In this document: positions 36,255-43,983 of the stretch, piece after piece
How the letters are laid out: every line of letters starts with the position of its first letter
How positions within the stretch are numbered: the first letter of the stretch is position 1
Origin: Aliiroseovarius sp. S1339
GTDB lineage: Bacteria > Pseudomonadota > Alphaproteobacteria > Rhodobacterales > Rhodobacteraceae
Length of the DNA stretch: 64,000 bases
Direction: 5' to 3'
Assembly (NCBI RefSeq): GCF_023195695.1
Contig: NZ_JALPQG010000005.1
Location: 248,001 to 312,000 of the forward strand
Position numbers and translations under genes: made by a program
Notes under the pieces: model-generated
What the model was told of the DNA's origin: nothing
What the model saw: the letters and a program-made list of their open reading frames with translations, nothing else
Database searches by the model: none

Positions 36255-37020
36255 TGATCTTTCCCTATTGACAGACGCGGCCATCGAGGCTGGCAAGATT
36301 GCGGCACGCTATTTCCACGGCACTGCGGATCGCTGGGACAAACCTGGCGGCCAAGGCCCCGTGACCGAGGCGGATTTGGCCGTGGACCAACTGCTGCGCG
36401 AGGAATTGACCGCCGCACGCAAAGATTACGGTTGGTTGTCGGAAGAAACCGACGACGGCCCCGACCGGTTGCACGCCGAACAGGTGTTCATCGTCGACCC
36501 AATCGACGGTACGCGGTCCTTCATCGAAGGCTCAACCACCTGGGCCCATTCCCTTGCCATCGCGCGAAATGGCCGCATCGAAGCCGCAGTGGTCTATCTG
36601 CCACTGCGTGACAAACTTTATGCCGCAGCCCTTGGCGAAGGGGCCACGCTGAATGGCGCGCCTTTGGCTGTCAGCCCAAAGCACGATCTGACAGGCGCAA
36701 CCGTTCTGGCTGCGAAACCGAATTTCGACCCGTCACGTTGGATCAATGCCGACGTGCCGCCGATCACACGGAAGTTTCGATCATCACTGGCATACCGGAT
36801 GTCGCTGGTCGGCGAAGGTCGGTTTGACGCGATGATGACGTTACATCCTACATGGGAATGGGATGTCGCGGCAGGCAGTCTGATCATTGAAGAGGCAGGC
36901 GGAACAGTCAGTGACCGGTCCGACAAACCCGCCCGTTTCAACAACCCAACGCCCAAACTGGCCGGCATGGTCGCGGGTGGTGGCTTTATTCACGACGCCT
37001 TGATCGCCCGATTGGCCTGA
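36241..37020 (+). CDS. Inositol monophosphatase/CysQ-family phosphatase
   Basis: A 259-residue lithium-sensitive phosphatase-fold protein. The metal ligands are in SEETDDG, VDPIDGTRSFIEG and WEWDVAAGSLIIEEAGG. Family members hydrolyse inositol monophosphate, 3'-phosphoadenosine 5'-phosphate or fructose bisphosphate; this one resembles the CysQ/histidinol-phosphatase branch, but the substrate is not certain. The start is a TTG at 36241 inside the end of pmbA, with GAAGGA eight bases upstream, so expression is coupled to pmbA. Confidence 0.88.
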   Translation: MPATDDLSLLTDAAIEAGKIAARYFHGTADRWDKPGGQGPVTEADLAVDQLLREELTAARKDYGWLSEETDDGPDRLHAEQVFIVDPIDGTRSFIEGSTTWAHSLAIARNGRIEAAVVYLPLRDKLYAAALGEGATLNGAPLAVSPKHDLTGATVLAAKPNFDPSRWINADVPPITRKFRSSLAYRMSLVGEGRFDAMMTLHPTWEWDVAAGSLIIEEAGGTVSDRSDKPARFNNPTPKLAGMVAGGGFIHDALIARLA

Positions 37021-37115
37021 GCCTGTTAGCCTAACATCTTAGTGAAAAGAGGCCATTGCCAAGAAACACTTTATCGCTAACATGTGTGCAGCCATATATG
37101 TTCAAGGATGCATTC

Positions 37116-38156
37116 GTGACCGAGAAACCCCCAATTAAAAATCGCCGCCCCCTTACCCTTCGCGACGTTTCGGAAGCGTCCGGCGTCAGTGAAATGACGG
37201 TCAGCCGGGTGCTGCGCAACCGGGGCGATGTCAGTCAAGCGACGCGTGAACGGGTGTTGGAAGCCTCAAAAGAACTTGGCTATGTGCCCAACAAGATCGC
37301 TGGCGCATTGGCCTCGCAACGTGTGAACCTTGTGGCGGTCGTTATTCCTTCGCTCAGCAATATGGTGTTTCCCGAGGTGCTGACCGGCATCAACGAGGTG
37401 CTGGACGAAACGCCCCTACAACCGGTTGTCGGTGTGACCAACTATGACCCCGAACGCGAGCAAAAGGTTCTTTACGAGATGCTGTCATGGCGTCCGTCAG
37501 GCGTGATTATTGCCGGGCTGGAACATTCGGACGCCGCCAAAGCGATGCTGAAAGCCGCGGGCATTCCTGTGGTCGAGATTATGGACACCGACGGTCAGGC
37601 CATCGACGCCTGCGTCGGCATTTCGCACCGCCGCGCGGGTCGAAAAATGGCGCAGGCGATCCTGAAAGCAGGTTATCGAAACATTGGCTTCCTTGGCACC
37701 AAGATGCCGCTGGACCACCGCGCCCGTAAGCGTTTTGAAGGCTTCACCGAGGTGCTGGCCAAAGAAGGGGTCGAAATCGCAGATCGCGAGTTTTACGAAG
37801 GCGGGTCCGCACTGGCCAAAGGTCGCGAGATGACTGAGGTCATGTTGAAACGCACGCCCGAACTCGACTTCCTTTATTACTCCAATGACATGATCGGGGC
37901 CGGTGGTTTGCTTTACTGTCTTGATCAGGGGATCAGCGTACCCGGCCAAATCGGCCTGGCTGGGTTTAATGGGGTCGAGTTGCTGGATGGCCTGCCCCGT
38001 CAGCTTGCCACCATGGATGCCTGCCGCGTCGAAATCGGCCGCGCCGCCGCGCGTATCATCGCCGATCGCACAACTGAGGCTGGTGACAGCGGTGGCGGTG
38101 AACGCGTCGAGTTGACCCCCATGATACAACCCGGTGACACCCTAAGCCGGCGCTAA
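37116..38156 (+). CDS. LacI-family transcriptional regulator (GntR-like)
   Basis: A 346-residue regulator. The N-terminal helix-turn-helix and hinge (TLRDVSEASGVSEMTVSRVLRN ... VLEASKELGYVPNKIAGALAS) are typical of LacI, and the rest is a periplasmic-binding-protein-like sugar domain (NLVAVVIPSLSNMVFPEVLTG; CVGISHRRAGRKMAQAIL). It is most like gluconate-type (GntR) members. I chose the GTG at 37116, which has AAGGA at seven bases; ATGs at 37056 and 37098 are in frame but poorly supported. No sugar genes are adjacent, because the tRNA and accessory DNA follow immediately. Its former operon may have been displaced or lies elsewhere. Confidence 0.9.
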   Translation: MTEKPPIKNRRPLTLRDVSEASGVSEMTVSRVLRNRGDVSQATRERVLEASKELGYVPNKIAGALASQRVNLVAVVIPSLSNMVFPEVLTGINEVLDETPLQPVVGVTNYDPEREQKVLYEMLSWRPSGVIIAGLEHSDAAKAMLKAAGIPVVEIMDTDGQAIDACVGISHRRAGRKMAQAILKAGYRNIGFLGTKMPLDHRARKRFEGFTEVLAKEGVEIADREFYEGGSALAKGREMTEVMLKRTPELDFLYYSNDMIGAGGLLYCLDQGISVPGQIGLAGFNGVELLDGLPRQLATMDACRVEIGRAAARIIADRTTEAGDSGGGERVELTPMIQPGDTLSRR

Positions 38157-38200
38157 AGTGCGCTGGACAAGCCATTTCCACGTCATTATTCCAACCGGGC

Positions 38201-38277
38201 GGCCCCGTGGCTCAACTGGATAGAGCAGCCCCCTCCTAAGGGGCAGGTTGCAGGTTCGAATCCTGCCGGGGTCACCA
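38201..38277 (+). tRNA. tRNA-Arg(CCU)
   Basis: The 77-base cloverleaf can be folded by eye: acceptor GGCCCCG with CGGGGTC, D-arm GCTC...GAGC, anticodon stem GCCCC/GGGGC around loop CTCCTAA (anticodon CCT), and T-arm GCAGG-TTCGAAT-CCTGC. The CCA end is encoded. It marks the border between core genes and accessory DNA. Confidence 0.97.
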
Positions 38278-38589
38278 TTTGGCTTTAATGCAAAAACAAC
38301 CAGAAGTGCGCGCAAAAGAAACCAATAGTGTGCGCAAACCGTGCTTGTGATCTGGATCGGCACTCTGTCGAGCGTTAATCTTCCTATATCTTTCAGATAC
38401 ATAACCTGTTGTGGCTGGGTTTGACTGAGCGCGGCCCGTTTGTGCCGCCGATCGCTGATTTGACAAGCTGCAATCCGTAATCACTGTTTGTTCTCAAGGT
38501 TCCGGAACCTTTCATCAGTAACTGCTCCAGCGCCAATGCGCCGAGGGCCGTCACGCAAGGTGCGCCTCGCGCCCAGAAAGGACTCCGCG
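38278..38589. other. Intergenic region after the tRNA, left edge of accessory DNA
   Basis: A stretch of 312 bases without a gene I can support. It probably carries the promoter of the following three-gene operon. No integrase fragment and no repeat of the tRNA 3' end was recognised here. Confidence 0.5.
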
Positions 38590-39690
38590 ATGACCCGCGC
38601 CACGACGAACATCCCGTTTCATGATCTCACTTTCATCGACGACATCGCCAAGCTGCGCGATGTCGAGGCACGATGGAAAACCTTCCTCAAACGCATCCGA
38701 CAGAAAGCGCAGGTGGCCGATCTGGAGACCGGGAAGATCACCGAGGAGGACGCGGTGGAGCCATACTATCTGGTGAACGACAGCGACCTGCGCCGCATTA
38801 AACGCCGCGCGATGCGGCTTGTGGAACGCGTGCATTCGTCCACCGGCATGTATCACCTGAGCGAGGAGAACCGCGCCCGGCTGACGCCGCTGCGTGGCGG
38901 CCTGCCGGTCACCCGCGTCACGTCCGAGCACGAAGCCGATGAAATCGCCGCCGCGCTGCATGCCGAGATGCCGTGGATGGCACGCGCAACCGAAGAGGTT
39001 TGGCATGGTCTGCGCGCCTCAGCTCGTGACGGGTTGCCGGGCGTGCGGTTCAATCCGCTCGTCCTGAACGGCTCCCCCGGCATCGGCAAGAGCTATTGGG
39101 CGCGACGCTTGGCGCATCATCTTGCGGTGCCCACGACGATGATCGAAGCCACGGGTGAGCCTGCGACCTTCTCTCTGGTCGGTTTGCAGAAGGGATGGGG
39201 GAGTGCAGGCCCCGGCAAGCTCCTGCAAACCGTCCTGAGCGCGCGTCACGCGGGCCCGCTGGTCATTGTGGATGAGATCGAGAAGGCAGGTGAAATGCAG
39301 TCGAACAAGGGCGTGCGACATACGCTCACCGACGCCCTCCTGCCGCTACTGGAACGCATGACAGCGGCCCAGTGGGAATGCCCGTTCTTCCAGATCAAGT
39401 GCGATATGTCCTGGGTCAATTGGGTTCTGACGGCAAACAGCCGCGTGGGGCTGCCTGAGCCCCTGCAGAGCCGCTGTGTCGTACTCGACCTGCCGGACCT
39501 GACGCCGGACCAGCTACGGCAGTTCGCAATCACCGAAGGCGCCCGCCGCGGCCTTCCTGATCCGGCGCTGGCCGCTCTGGTTGATGTCTTCGACTGCGGT
39601 GCGGTCTCGAACGCGCGCCTCAGCCTGCGGACCGTCGCCCGGATGCTCGACCGCGCCAAGGCGCTGGCCAAGCAGCCCATGTTGCATTGA
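38590..39690 (+). CDS. Lon-like AAA+ ATPase without protease domain (first gene of three-gene operon)
   Basis: A 366-residue protein. The first ~150 residues are helical and charged with no domain I recognise. The AAA+ module follows: Walker A GSPGIGKS at 161-168, Walker B LVIVDEIEK at 224-232, sensor-1 asparagine in VLTANSR (N283) and an arginine-finger candidate in PLQSRC (R295). The order and the KS-YWARRLA start of the helix resemble the Lon/ClpX-like clade, but no Ser-Lys protease domain is present. It probably remodels a protein or nucleic acid partner. The ATG at 38590 follows AAAGGA. A phosphoesterase gene starts 10 bp later and a third gene is coupled to that, so the three products likely act together. 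Function is unknown. Confidence 0.8.
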   Translation: MTRATTNIPFHDLTFIDDIAKLRDVEARWKTFLKRIRQKAQVADLETGKITEEDAVEPYYLVNDSDLRRIKRRAMRLVERVHSSTGMYHLSEENRARLTPLRGGLPVTRVTSEHEADEIAAALHAEMPWMARATEEVWHGLRASARDGLPGVRFNPLVLNGSPGIGKSYWARRLAHHLAVPTTMIEATGEPATFSLVGLQKGWGSAGPGKLLQTVLSARHAGPLVIVDEIEKAGEMQSNKGVRHTLTDALLPLLERMTAAQWECPFFQIKCDMSWVNWVLTANSRVGLPEPLQSRCVVLDLPDLTPDQLRQFAITEGARRGLPDPALAALVDVFDCGAVSNARLSLRTVARMLDRAKALAKQPMLH

Positions 39691-39700
39691 GGAGCCCGCC

Positions 39701-40603
39701 ATGACCCCCCTGACCATCCCCTTCCAGCACGGCACGTTGGCGATCCTCTCGGATTTGCACCTGGACAGCTACCAGCGGCTCGCGCTGGACCCGATCAGCC
39801 TTCTGAGCCTCGAAGAGACGCTTTGGAACGCTGACGCATTGATCCTCGCCGGAGACCTGACGAACGGGCCCCCGCAGAACTGGGCGCGCGTGTTCCAACA
39901 TTTGTCCGATTACATCCCCGCGGATCATATCTACGCGCTGCCGGGCAATCACGATTACTATAACGGCAGCCTTGATGGCGACGCTTGGTTGGCAGAGGAG
40001 GCCCGCAAGGCCGGGGCCCATTTCATTCAAAAGCAGGTCCTGCTGCATGGCGACACGCGGCTTGTCTGCTGCACGCTGTGGACGGACTTCAACCTGACCC
40101 AAAACCAGCCCGCAGCCATGCAGACTGCACAACGCGCCCTGCGGGACTATGATCTGATCGCGGTGCCAGACGACCCGGACAAAAGGTTCTGGGAAGGAGC
40201 GTCTAAGCCGCCACCGCGACGGATCCGGCCCATCGACACGCTGAACATTCACCTTGATCATCGCGCGTGGCTTGAAAGCACGCTGGCCAGCCCGCATCCC
40301 TGTGGACCAGAGGGCAACACCGTGGTCGTCACGCATCACGGCCCGCACCCGGCTGTCGCGGGTCCGGTCGATGACCTGACGCCGAGTTTCCAGTCCGACC
40401 TTGGGGCGCTCATCAAACGCCATACCCCCGACGCCTGGTTCTTCGGCCATTCCCACCGCCGCCTGCGCGCCCAGGTCCACGGCTGCGACATCCGCAACGT
40501 GTCCGTGGGCTATGCCGGCGAACTGATCGACGAGCCCCTGACCTATCTGCGCGAGGCCTGTTTGTGGGATATCCTGCCCGTGAAGAAGAGGACCGGAAAA
40601 TGA
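39701..40603 (+). CDS. Calcineurin-like metallophosphoesterase
   Basis: A 300-residue protein with all five metallophosphatase motifs: SDLHLD (D18, H20), GDLTN (D52), GNHD (N83, H84), THHGPHP (about H212) and GHSHRR (H250, H252). These coordinate two metals and hydrolyse phosphomono- or diesters; nucleotide, cyclic-nucleotide or nucleic acid substrates are all possible. There is no signal peptide, so it acts in the cytoplasm. It follows the AAA+ gene by 10 bp with GAGGAG upstream of its ATG, and its stop overlaps the next start (ATGA). The close packing with a Lon-like ATPase suggests an effector in a small system. Confidence 0.88.
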   Translation: MTPLTIPFQHGTLAILSDLHLDSYQRLALDPISLLSLEETLWNADALILAGDLTNGPPQNWARVFQHLSDYIPADHIYALPGNHDYYNGSLDGDAWLAEEARKAGAHFIQKQVLLHGDTRLVCCTLWTDFNLTQNQPAAMQTAQRALRDYDLIAVPDDPDKRFWEGASKPPPRRIRPIDTLNIHLDHRAWLESTLASPHPCGPEGNTVVVTHHGPHPAVAGPVDDLTPSFQSDLGALIKRHTPDAWFFGHSHRRLRAQVHGCDIRNVSVGYAGELIDEPLTYLREACLWDILPVKKRTGK

Positions 40604-41469
40604 CAGACGACACAGCCACTCGCGCGCAAAGCCGTCCAAAGCTTATCGTGCTCGACCTTCGGTCGATCGGTACCGCCGAGAGCCTGAGCGAGTTGTCTCC
40701 ACAGGAATGTGTAGACACGCTCTGGACCGCCGCGATCGAGACGGGGTTGCCGATTGTCGTGATTACAGGCGGCGGCGATATCATGCCTCACGACATGGAG
40801 GATGTGTATCCGCCGCATGTGACCTTCGTTGATGACCGAAAAGCCGCGCTCGCGAGTCTTGCGGCATTCCGACGCTTCGGTCCAGAATCGACACGCAGCA
40901 CTCGAACGCCCCAGGACGTGTTCTGGATTTCTGACGACGAAGGTCAGAAAAACGCGCCCGAAGGTGCGCGCCACTGGTCTATTCAGGACGCGATCCCGAA
41001 GCTCTACCAACTTTCCAACCGGTATCGCAGCTCGGTCCTGAACGGTCTGTCTCCGACCGAAGGAGAAATAGTACACACGATACTGCTGCCCCTTGACCTG
41101 GACCTCGGTTCAATGGGCGACCCGCACCTGATCTGTTCCCACGGCCGGTTTTTTTTTGATGCTATCCTGCTGGTCGAGGGTCAGGTCGCGATGGCCGGGT
41201 TCAAGGTGAAATCCCTCGAAAAGCTGATCGCAGGTTATGCGCCTCTCCTTTACAGCCTGGACAACGAGTTTTTTGAAGGAGCCAAAGAGCTGCGCAGCGC
41301 CCTAAAGCGGCTGCACGACTGTGGCGCGCGCGACGTGATCGGTGTCTGCAACGGGCGGGAAGACCGAGAGACGCATCACCCGTTCGAAGACTATGTGCGG
41401 AACGCAGGGCTCGCATGGCATCGGGCCAAATGGAATGATCTGTTTTCCAAACCGGGCCACGTATCGTAG
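40600..41469 (+). CDS. Uncharacterised 289-aa protein, third gene of AAA+/phosphoesterase operon
   Basis: I do not recognise this protein. The N-terminal half (KLIVLDLRSIGTAESL ... TGLPIVVITGGGDIMP ... DVFWISDDEG) has alternating hydrophobic strands and helices like a Rossmann or HAD-type fold, but the first strand reads LDLR instead of D-x-D, so a HAD phosphatase is not supported. The C-terminal half (GRFFFDAILLVEGQVAMAGFKVKSLEKL; ELRSALKRLHDCGARDVIGVCNG) is also alpha/beta. It is soluble, without signal peptide. The 4 bp overlap with the phosphoesterase gene shows translational coupling. It could be the sensor, the substrate carrier or the toxin of the operon; I cannot choose. Confidence 0.75.
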   Translation: MTDDTATRAQSRPKLIVLDLRSIGTAESLSELSPQECVDTLWTAAIETGLPIVVITGGGDIMPHDMEDVYPPHVTFVDDRKAALASLAAFRRFGPESTRSTRTPQDVFWISDDEGQKNAPEGARHWSIQDAIPKLYQLSNRYRSSVLNGLSPTEGEIVHTILLPLDLDLGSMGDPHLICSHGRFFFDAILLVEGQVAMAGFKVKSLEKLIAGYAPLLYSLDNEFFEGAKELRSALKRLHDCGARDVIGVCNGREDRETHHPFEDYVRNAGLAWHRAKWNDLFSKPGHVS

Positions 41470-41730
41470 AGGGTTCACTCGCAGCTAGCGCCGCATCATT
41501 AGTAAAAGATTCTACACGACCAAATGACGACAGTTTAAGCATGCGGTCATTCGCTGCGCTCCTCATAGATATCTTTTAAGCGGGACGGAGCTGCCGTTCG
41601 CTTCCTGTGCGTTAATGACCTCTCCCAGCTCAAAGCGGACCCATAGCCCTTGAGGCGAAACAACGATAGCCGACCGCTCAACCAGCGGGCCGCCATCAGG
41701 AAAGGCGCAGACGAAGTGTGCATTCTAACG
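41470..41730. other. Intergenic stretch with a copy of the dispersed CGGACATTCGCTGCG-type element
   Basis: No gene is visible. Bases 41544-41561 hold CGGTCATTCGCTGCGCTC, which recurs elsewhere in the accessory region. Confidence 0.45.
41544..41561. repeat. Dispersed intergenic element, copy 1
   Basis: CGGTCATTCGCTGCGCTC. An identical 18-base copy lies at 43607, and a relative at 47411. Confidence 0.55.
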
Positions 41731-43344
41731 TCAACTCATCCCCGTCTTTCGATGCGAAGGAATATGATCAATGATTGTCTGCTGGGTTTCTGTTTCCCAA
41801 AAATAGTAGATGCGCAAGCAACGCTTGGGATCGCGGGAGTTTCCGTTAGTTTTAATGTGCCAATCGACGTTGTAGCGTCTACCTTTCCAATCCGTCGGAT
41901 AAGTGTCACCCCCACAAGATGCATTGATGATCCCGTTCTCGACGGTAACGTCCCGAAGCGAACCTCCACCGTTGACGCGCGTTTCATGTTGTTCGGTGGC
42001 AAGCCAAGCGATAGAGCGGGCCACCAATTCAACGTTCTCATATTCCGGCGATTTCAGCATGCGGCGCGCCGATGGCGTCAAAAGCACCCTGTCAGGATAG
42101 GTTTCATCGAGCCAATCAACGAATTCGCCCCATTCCAAAGGCAACGGAGGCTCTGCTGTTGGTGTTTCACCGCCCTTGGCCAAGGCATCCTTCAACTGCC
42201 GGACCTTGAACAACAGCGCACGGTTTTCTTGCTCAGCAGCAAGGGCGCGGGCCTCGGCGGCCTCGCTTAATTCAACATAGCCGTCAATCTCAGTATTCTT
42301 TTCAGTAACTTCCTTGTCCAAACTGTCGATCAGTGACTGGGCCGCTTCCAGCAACTCTGCGTCAGGCGCAGCACGGTCGCTTTGGACTTGGGCCTTTAGA
42401 CGGCGGCTGGTTGTCCGGACGCTGGAAAAATCCAAAACCTCTTTACCAAGGCGAGTAGTGGAGATACTAGTTTCAGCGGCAAGGTTCCGTAGCGCAGCAG
42501 CACAGGCGCCTGCGCCCGCTGCATCGCGCAGAGTTTCACCCAAGAACAAGCGATGACCATACGGGTCATCTGTTGCAGAAAATCCCGGCATGTAGGCACG
42601 CACACCCGCACTGAAGACAGAACGATACTTCCCAAATCGTTTCGTCAGGACCCAAGTCTGTTCTTCAGGTATGCGCACGACACGCGCCATCCCAGCGACA
42701 GCCTTTGCCACCGACACATCGTCAATCAATGGCGTGCTACCTTGTCCCTGCGGCACAACTAGAACGAAAACCGGAAGGCGGCGTTCTGGGTCTTCCAGAT
42801 GGTCACAAAGGTCTTCAGCATCATTTTCAGTGTTGATGGTTCGCGGTATTTTTAAGATGTCGCGCGACCCGCGGATCAGGCCGGGTGCTTCTATCATTTG
42901 CAAGATTGTGCCGGGCACGTGAGGTTCAACCGAAAAATCAGCTTCTGTGGTGCTTACAATCAAACGCAAGCTCAGATGAGGGCGTTGCCCGACCCCGCCG
43001 CCGATGACCACCTCAGTGGACCAGATACGTCCCGCGACTTTTTTGTCAGGGTCTTCGGCGCGCAATGCCCATAGGTCCATTGCGCCAGTGGAAATCCGCA
43101 CGGCTGCACTGTTGCGCCCGCCTGCCATCAAGTCAAAATCGCGGTGATCCCACGCCTCTTTGGGCAAAGCAGCACCTGCACGTTTGCTTGCCCATTTAAG
43201 AACGGCCGCACGGGCGGCGTTGGAAGATGCGACAAAATCTTCGCCGTCCAGCTGGGCAGACACGCGCAGGATTTCGATGTTCCGCGCGGCGCGGGGCATC
43301 GTTCGGGCGAGGGGGGAGAGGGCATCGGCGAAACTGGTTGCCAT
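41731..43344 (-). CDS. Uncharacterised 537-aa coiled-coil protein with beta-rich C-terminal domain
   Basis: I do not recognise a named family. Residues 1-300 form an alpha/beta region with VFVLVVPQGQG (about 192-202) and WVLTKRFGKYRSVFSAG. Residues about 310-392 form a coiled coil (LLEAAQSLIDSLDKEVTEKN, AEARALAAEQENRALLFKVR). Residues about 402-452 are a helical linker (WGEFVDWLDETYPDRVLLTP). The C-terminal ~80 residues (CLRIYYFWETETQQTIIDHI, then PSH) are beta-rich and resemble the RelE/HigB-like pattern of a short strand pair followed by an HxPSH end. There is no signal peptide. It stands alone on the minus strand, convergent with the AAA+ operon. A defence or toxin-like role is only a guess from context. 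The ATG at 43344 gives the first plausible N-terminus. Confidence 0.72.
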   Translation of the reverse strand: MATSFADALSPLARTMPRAARNIEILRVSAQLDGEDFVASSNAARAAVLKWASKRAGAALPKEAWDHRDFDLMAGGRNSAAVRISTGAMDLWALRAEDPDKKVAGRIWSTEVVIGGGVGQRPHLSLRLIVSTTEADFSVEPHVPGTILQMIEAPGLIRGSRDILKIPRTINTENDAEDLCDHLEDPERRLPVFVLVVPQGQGSTPLIDDVSVAKAVAGMARVVRIPEEQTWVLTKRFGKYRSVFSAGVRAYMPGFSATDDPYGHRLFLGETLRDAAGAGACAAALRNLAAETSISTTRLGKEVLDFSSVRTTSRRLKAQVQSDRAAPDAELLEAAQSLIDSLDKEVTEKNTEIDGYVELSEAAEARALAAEQENRALLFKVRQLKDALAKGGETPTAEPPLPLEWGEFVDWLDETYPDRVLLTPSARRMLKSPEYENVELVARSIAWLATEQHETRVNGGGSLRDVTVENGIINASCGGDTYPTDWKGRRYNVDWHIKTNGNSRDPKRCLRIYYFWETETQQTIIDHIPSHRKTGMS

Positions 43345-43983
43345 AGGGTCACTTTCCAAGATGATGTTTTTCAATTTCAGATTGCACGAATGGCCACTGT
43401 CAGACAACCGCTTGAACTTACCAAACTCCACTTCGTCCTGCGCATTGCTGCCGTTCGTCTATCGCGCAGCATCTAGAATTTTGGGCACATAGCCGACCTT
43501 GGATGCGGCGCAGCATCTGCCGCAAATACCTCGTGTGCGCCGTCACACACGGCCCAAAGCCAACATCTGGCTATATATCGCCGTGTTGCAGTGCAGCCCG
43601 TCGAACCGGTCATTCGCTGCGCTCGCTCAGTCTGGGTATCGACGGATGACTGCAACGCGGAGGGAGCTTCCGGGCGCGTCGGTTGTGCAGGTTGCGCGTC
43701 ACTAGTCGATGAATGCCAAACGGATCCACACCTGATTGGAAGACGCAAGGTTCGCGGCGTAACCGCACTGGCGCTCTCAGAACGGACACCGTGAGGATGC
43801 AAACTGGCCTGGCGCGGTCGGAATGTGCCCTCGGCTGACGCTCCAGTAAGCAGAAATACGGGTTTTACGCTACGCGCAGACCCCCCGTTTCTTGTCCTGC
43901 ACTCCGGCCTTTTTCGCCGTTCCTATTCGAATGCATCAAAACAGGAAAGGAACGACAACGTACGGACTGCTCAATCGGTCCGG
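43345..43983. other. Gene-poor region containing a dispersed-element copy
   Basis: A 639-base stretch in which no open frame has convincing protein character. It contains the element at 43607-43624. It separates the coiled-coil gene from the DUF900-type gene. Confidence 0.5.
43607..43624. repeat. Dispersed intergenic element, copy 2
   Basis: CGGTCATTCGCTGCGCTC, identical to the copy at 41544-41561 over 18 bases. Confidence 0.55.

Noticed and set aside
38142-38402. An open frame on the minus strand across the tRNA
   Set aside because: It contains the DPGRIRTCNLP-type sequence that arises whenever the reverse strand of a tRNA is translated.
40600-41469. The third operon protein as a HAD phosphatase
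   Set aside because: The first motif reads LDLRS rather than D-x-D-x-T/V, so the nucleophile is missing and the assignment is unsupported.
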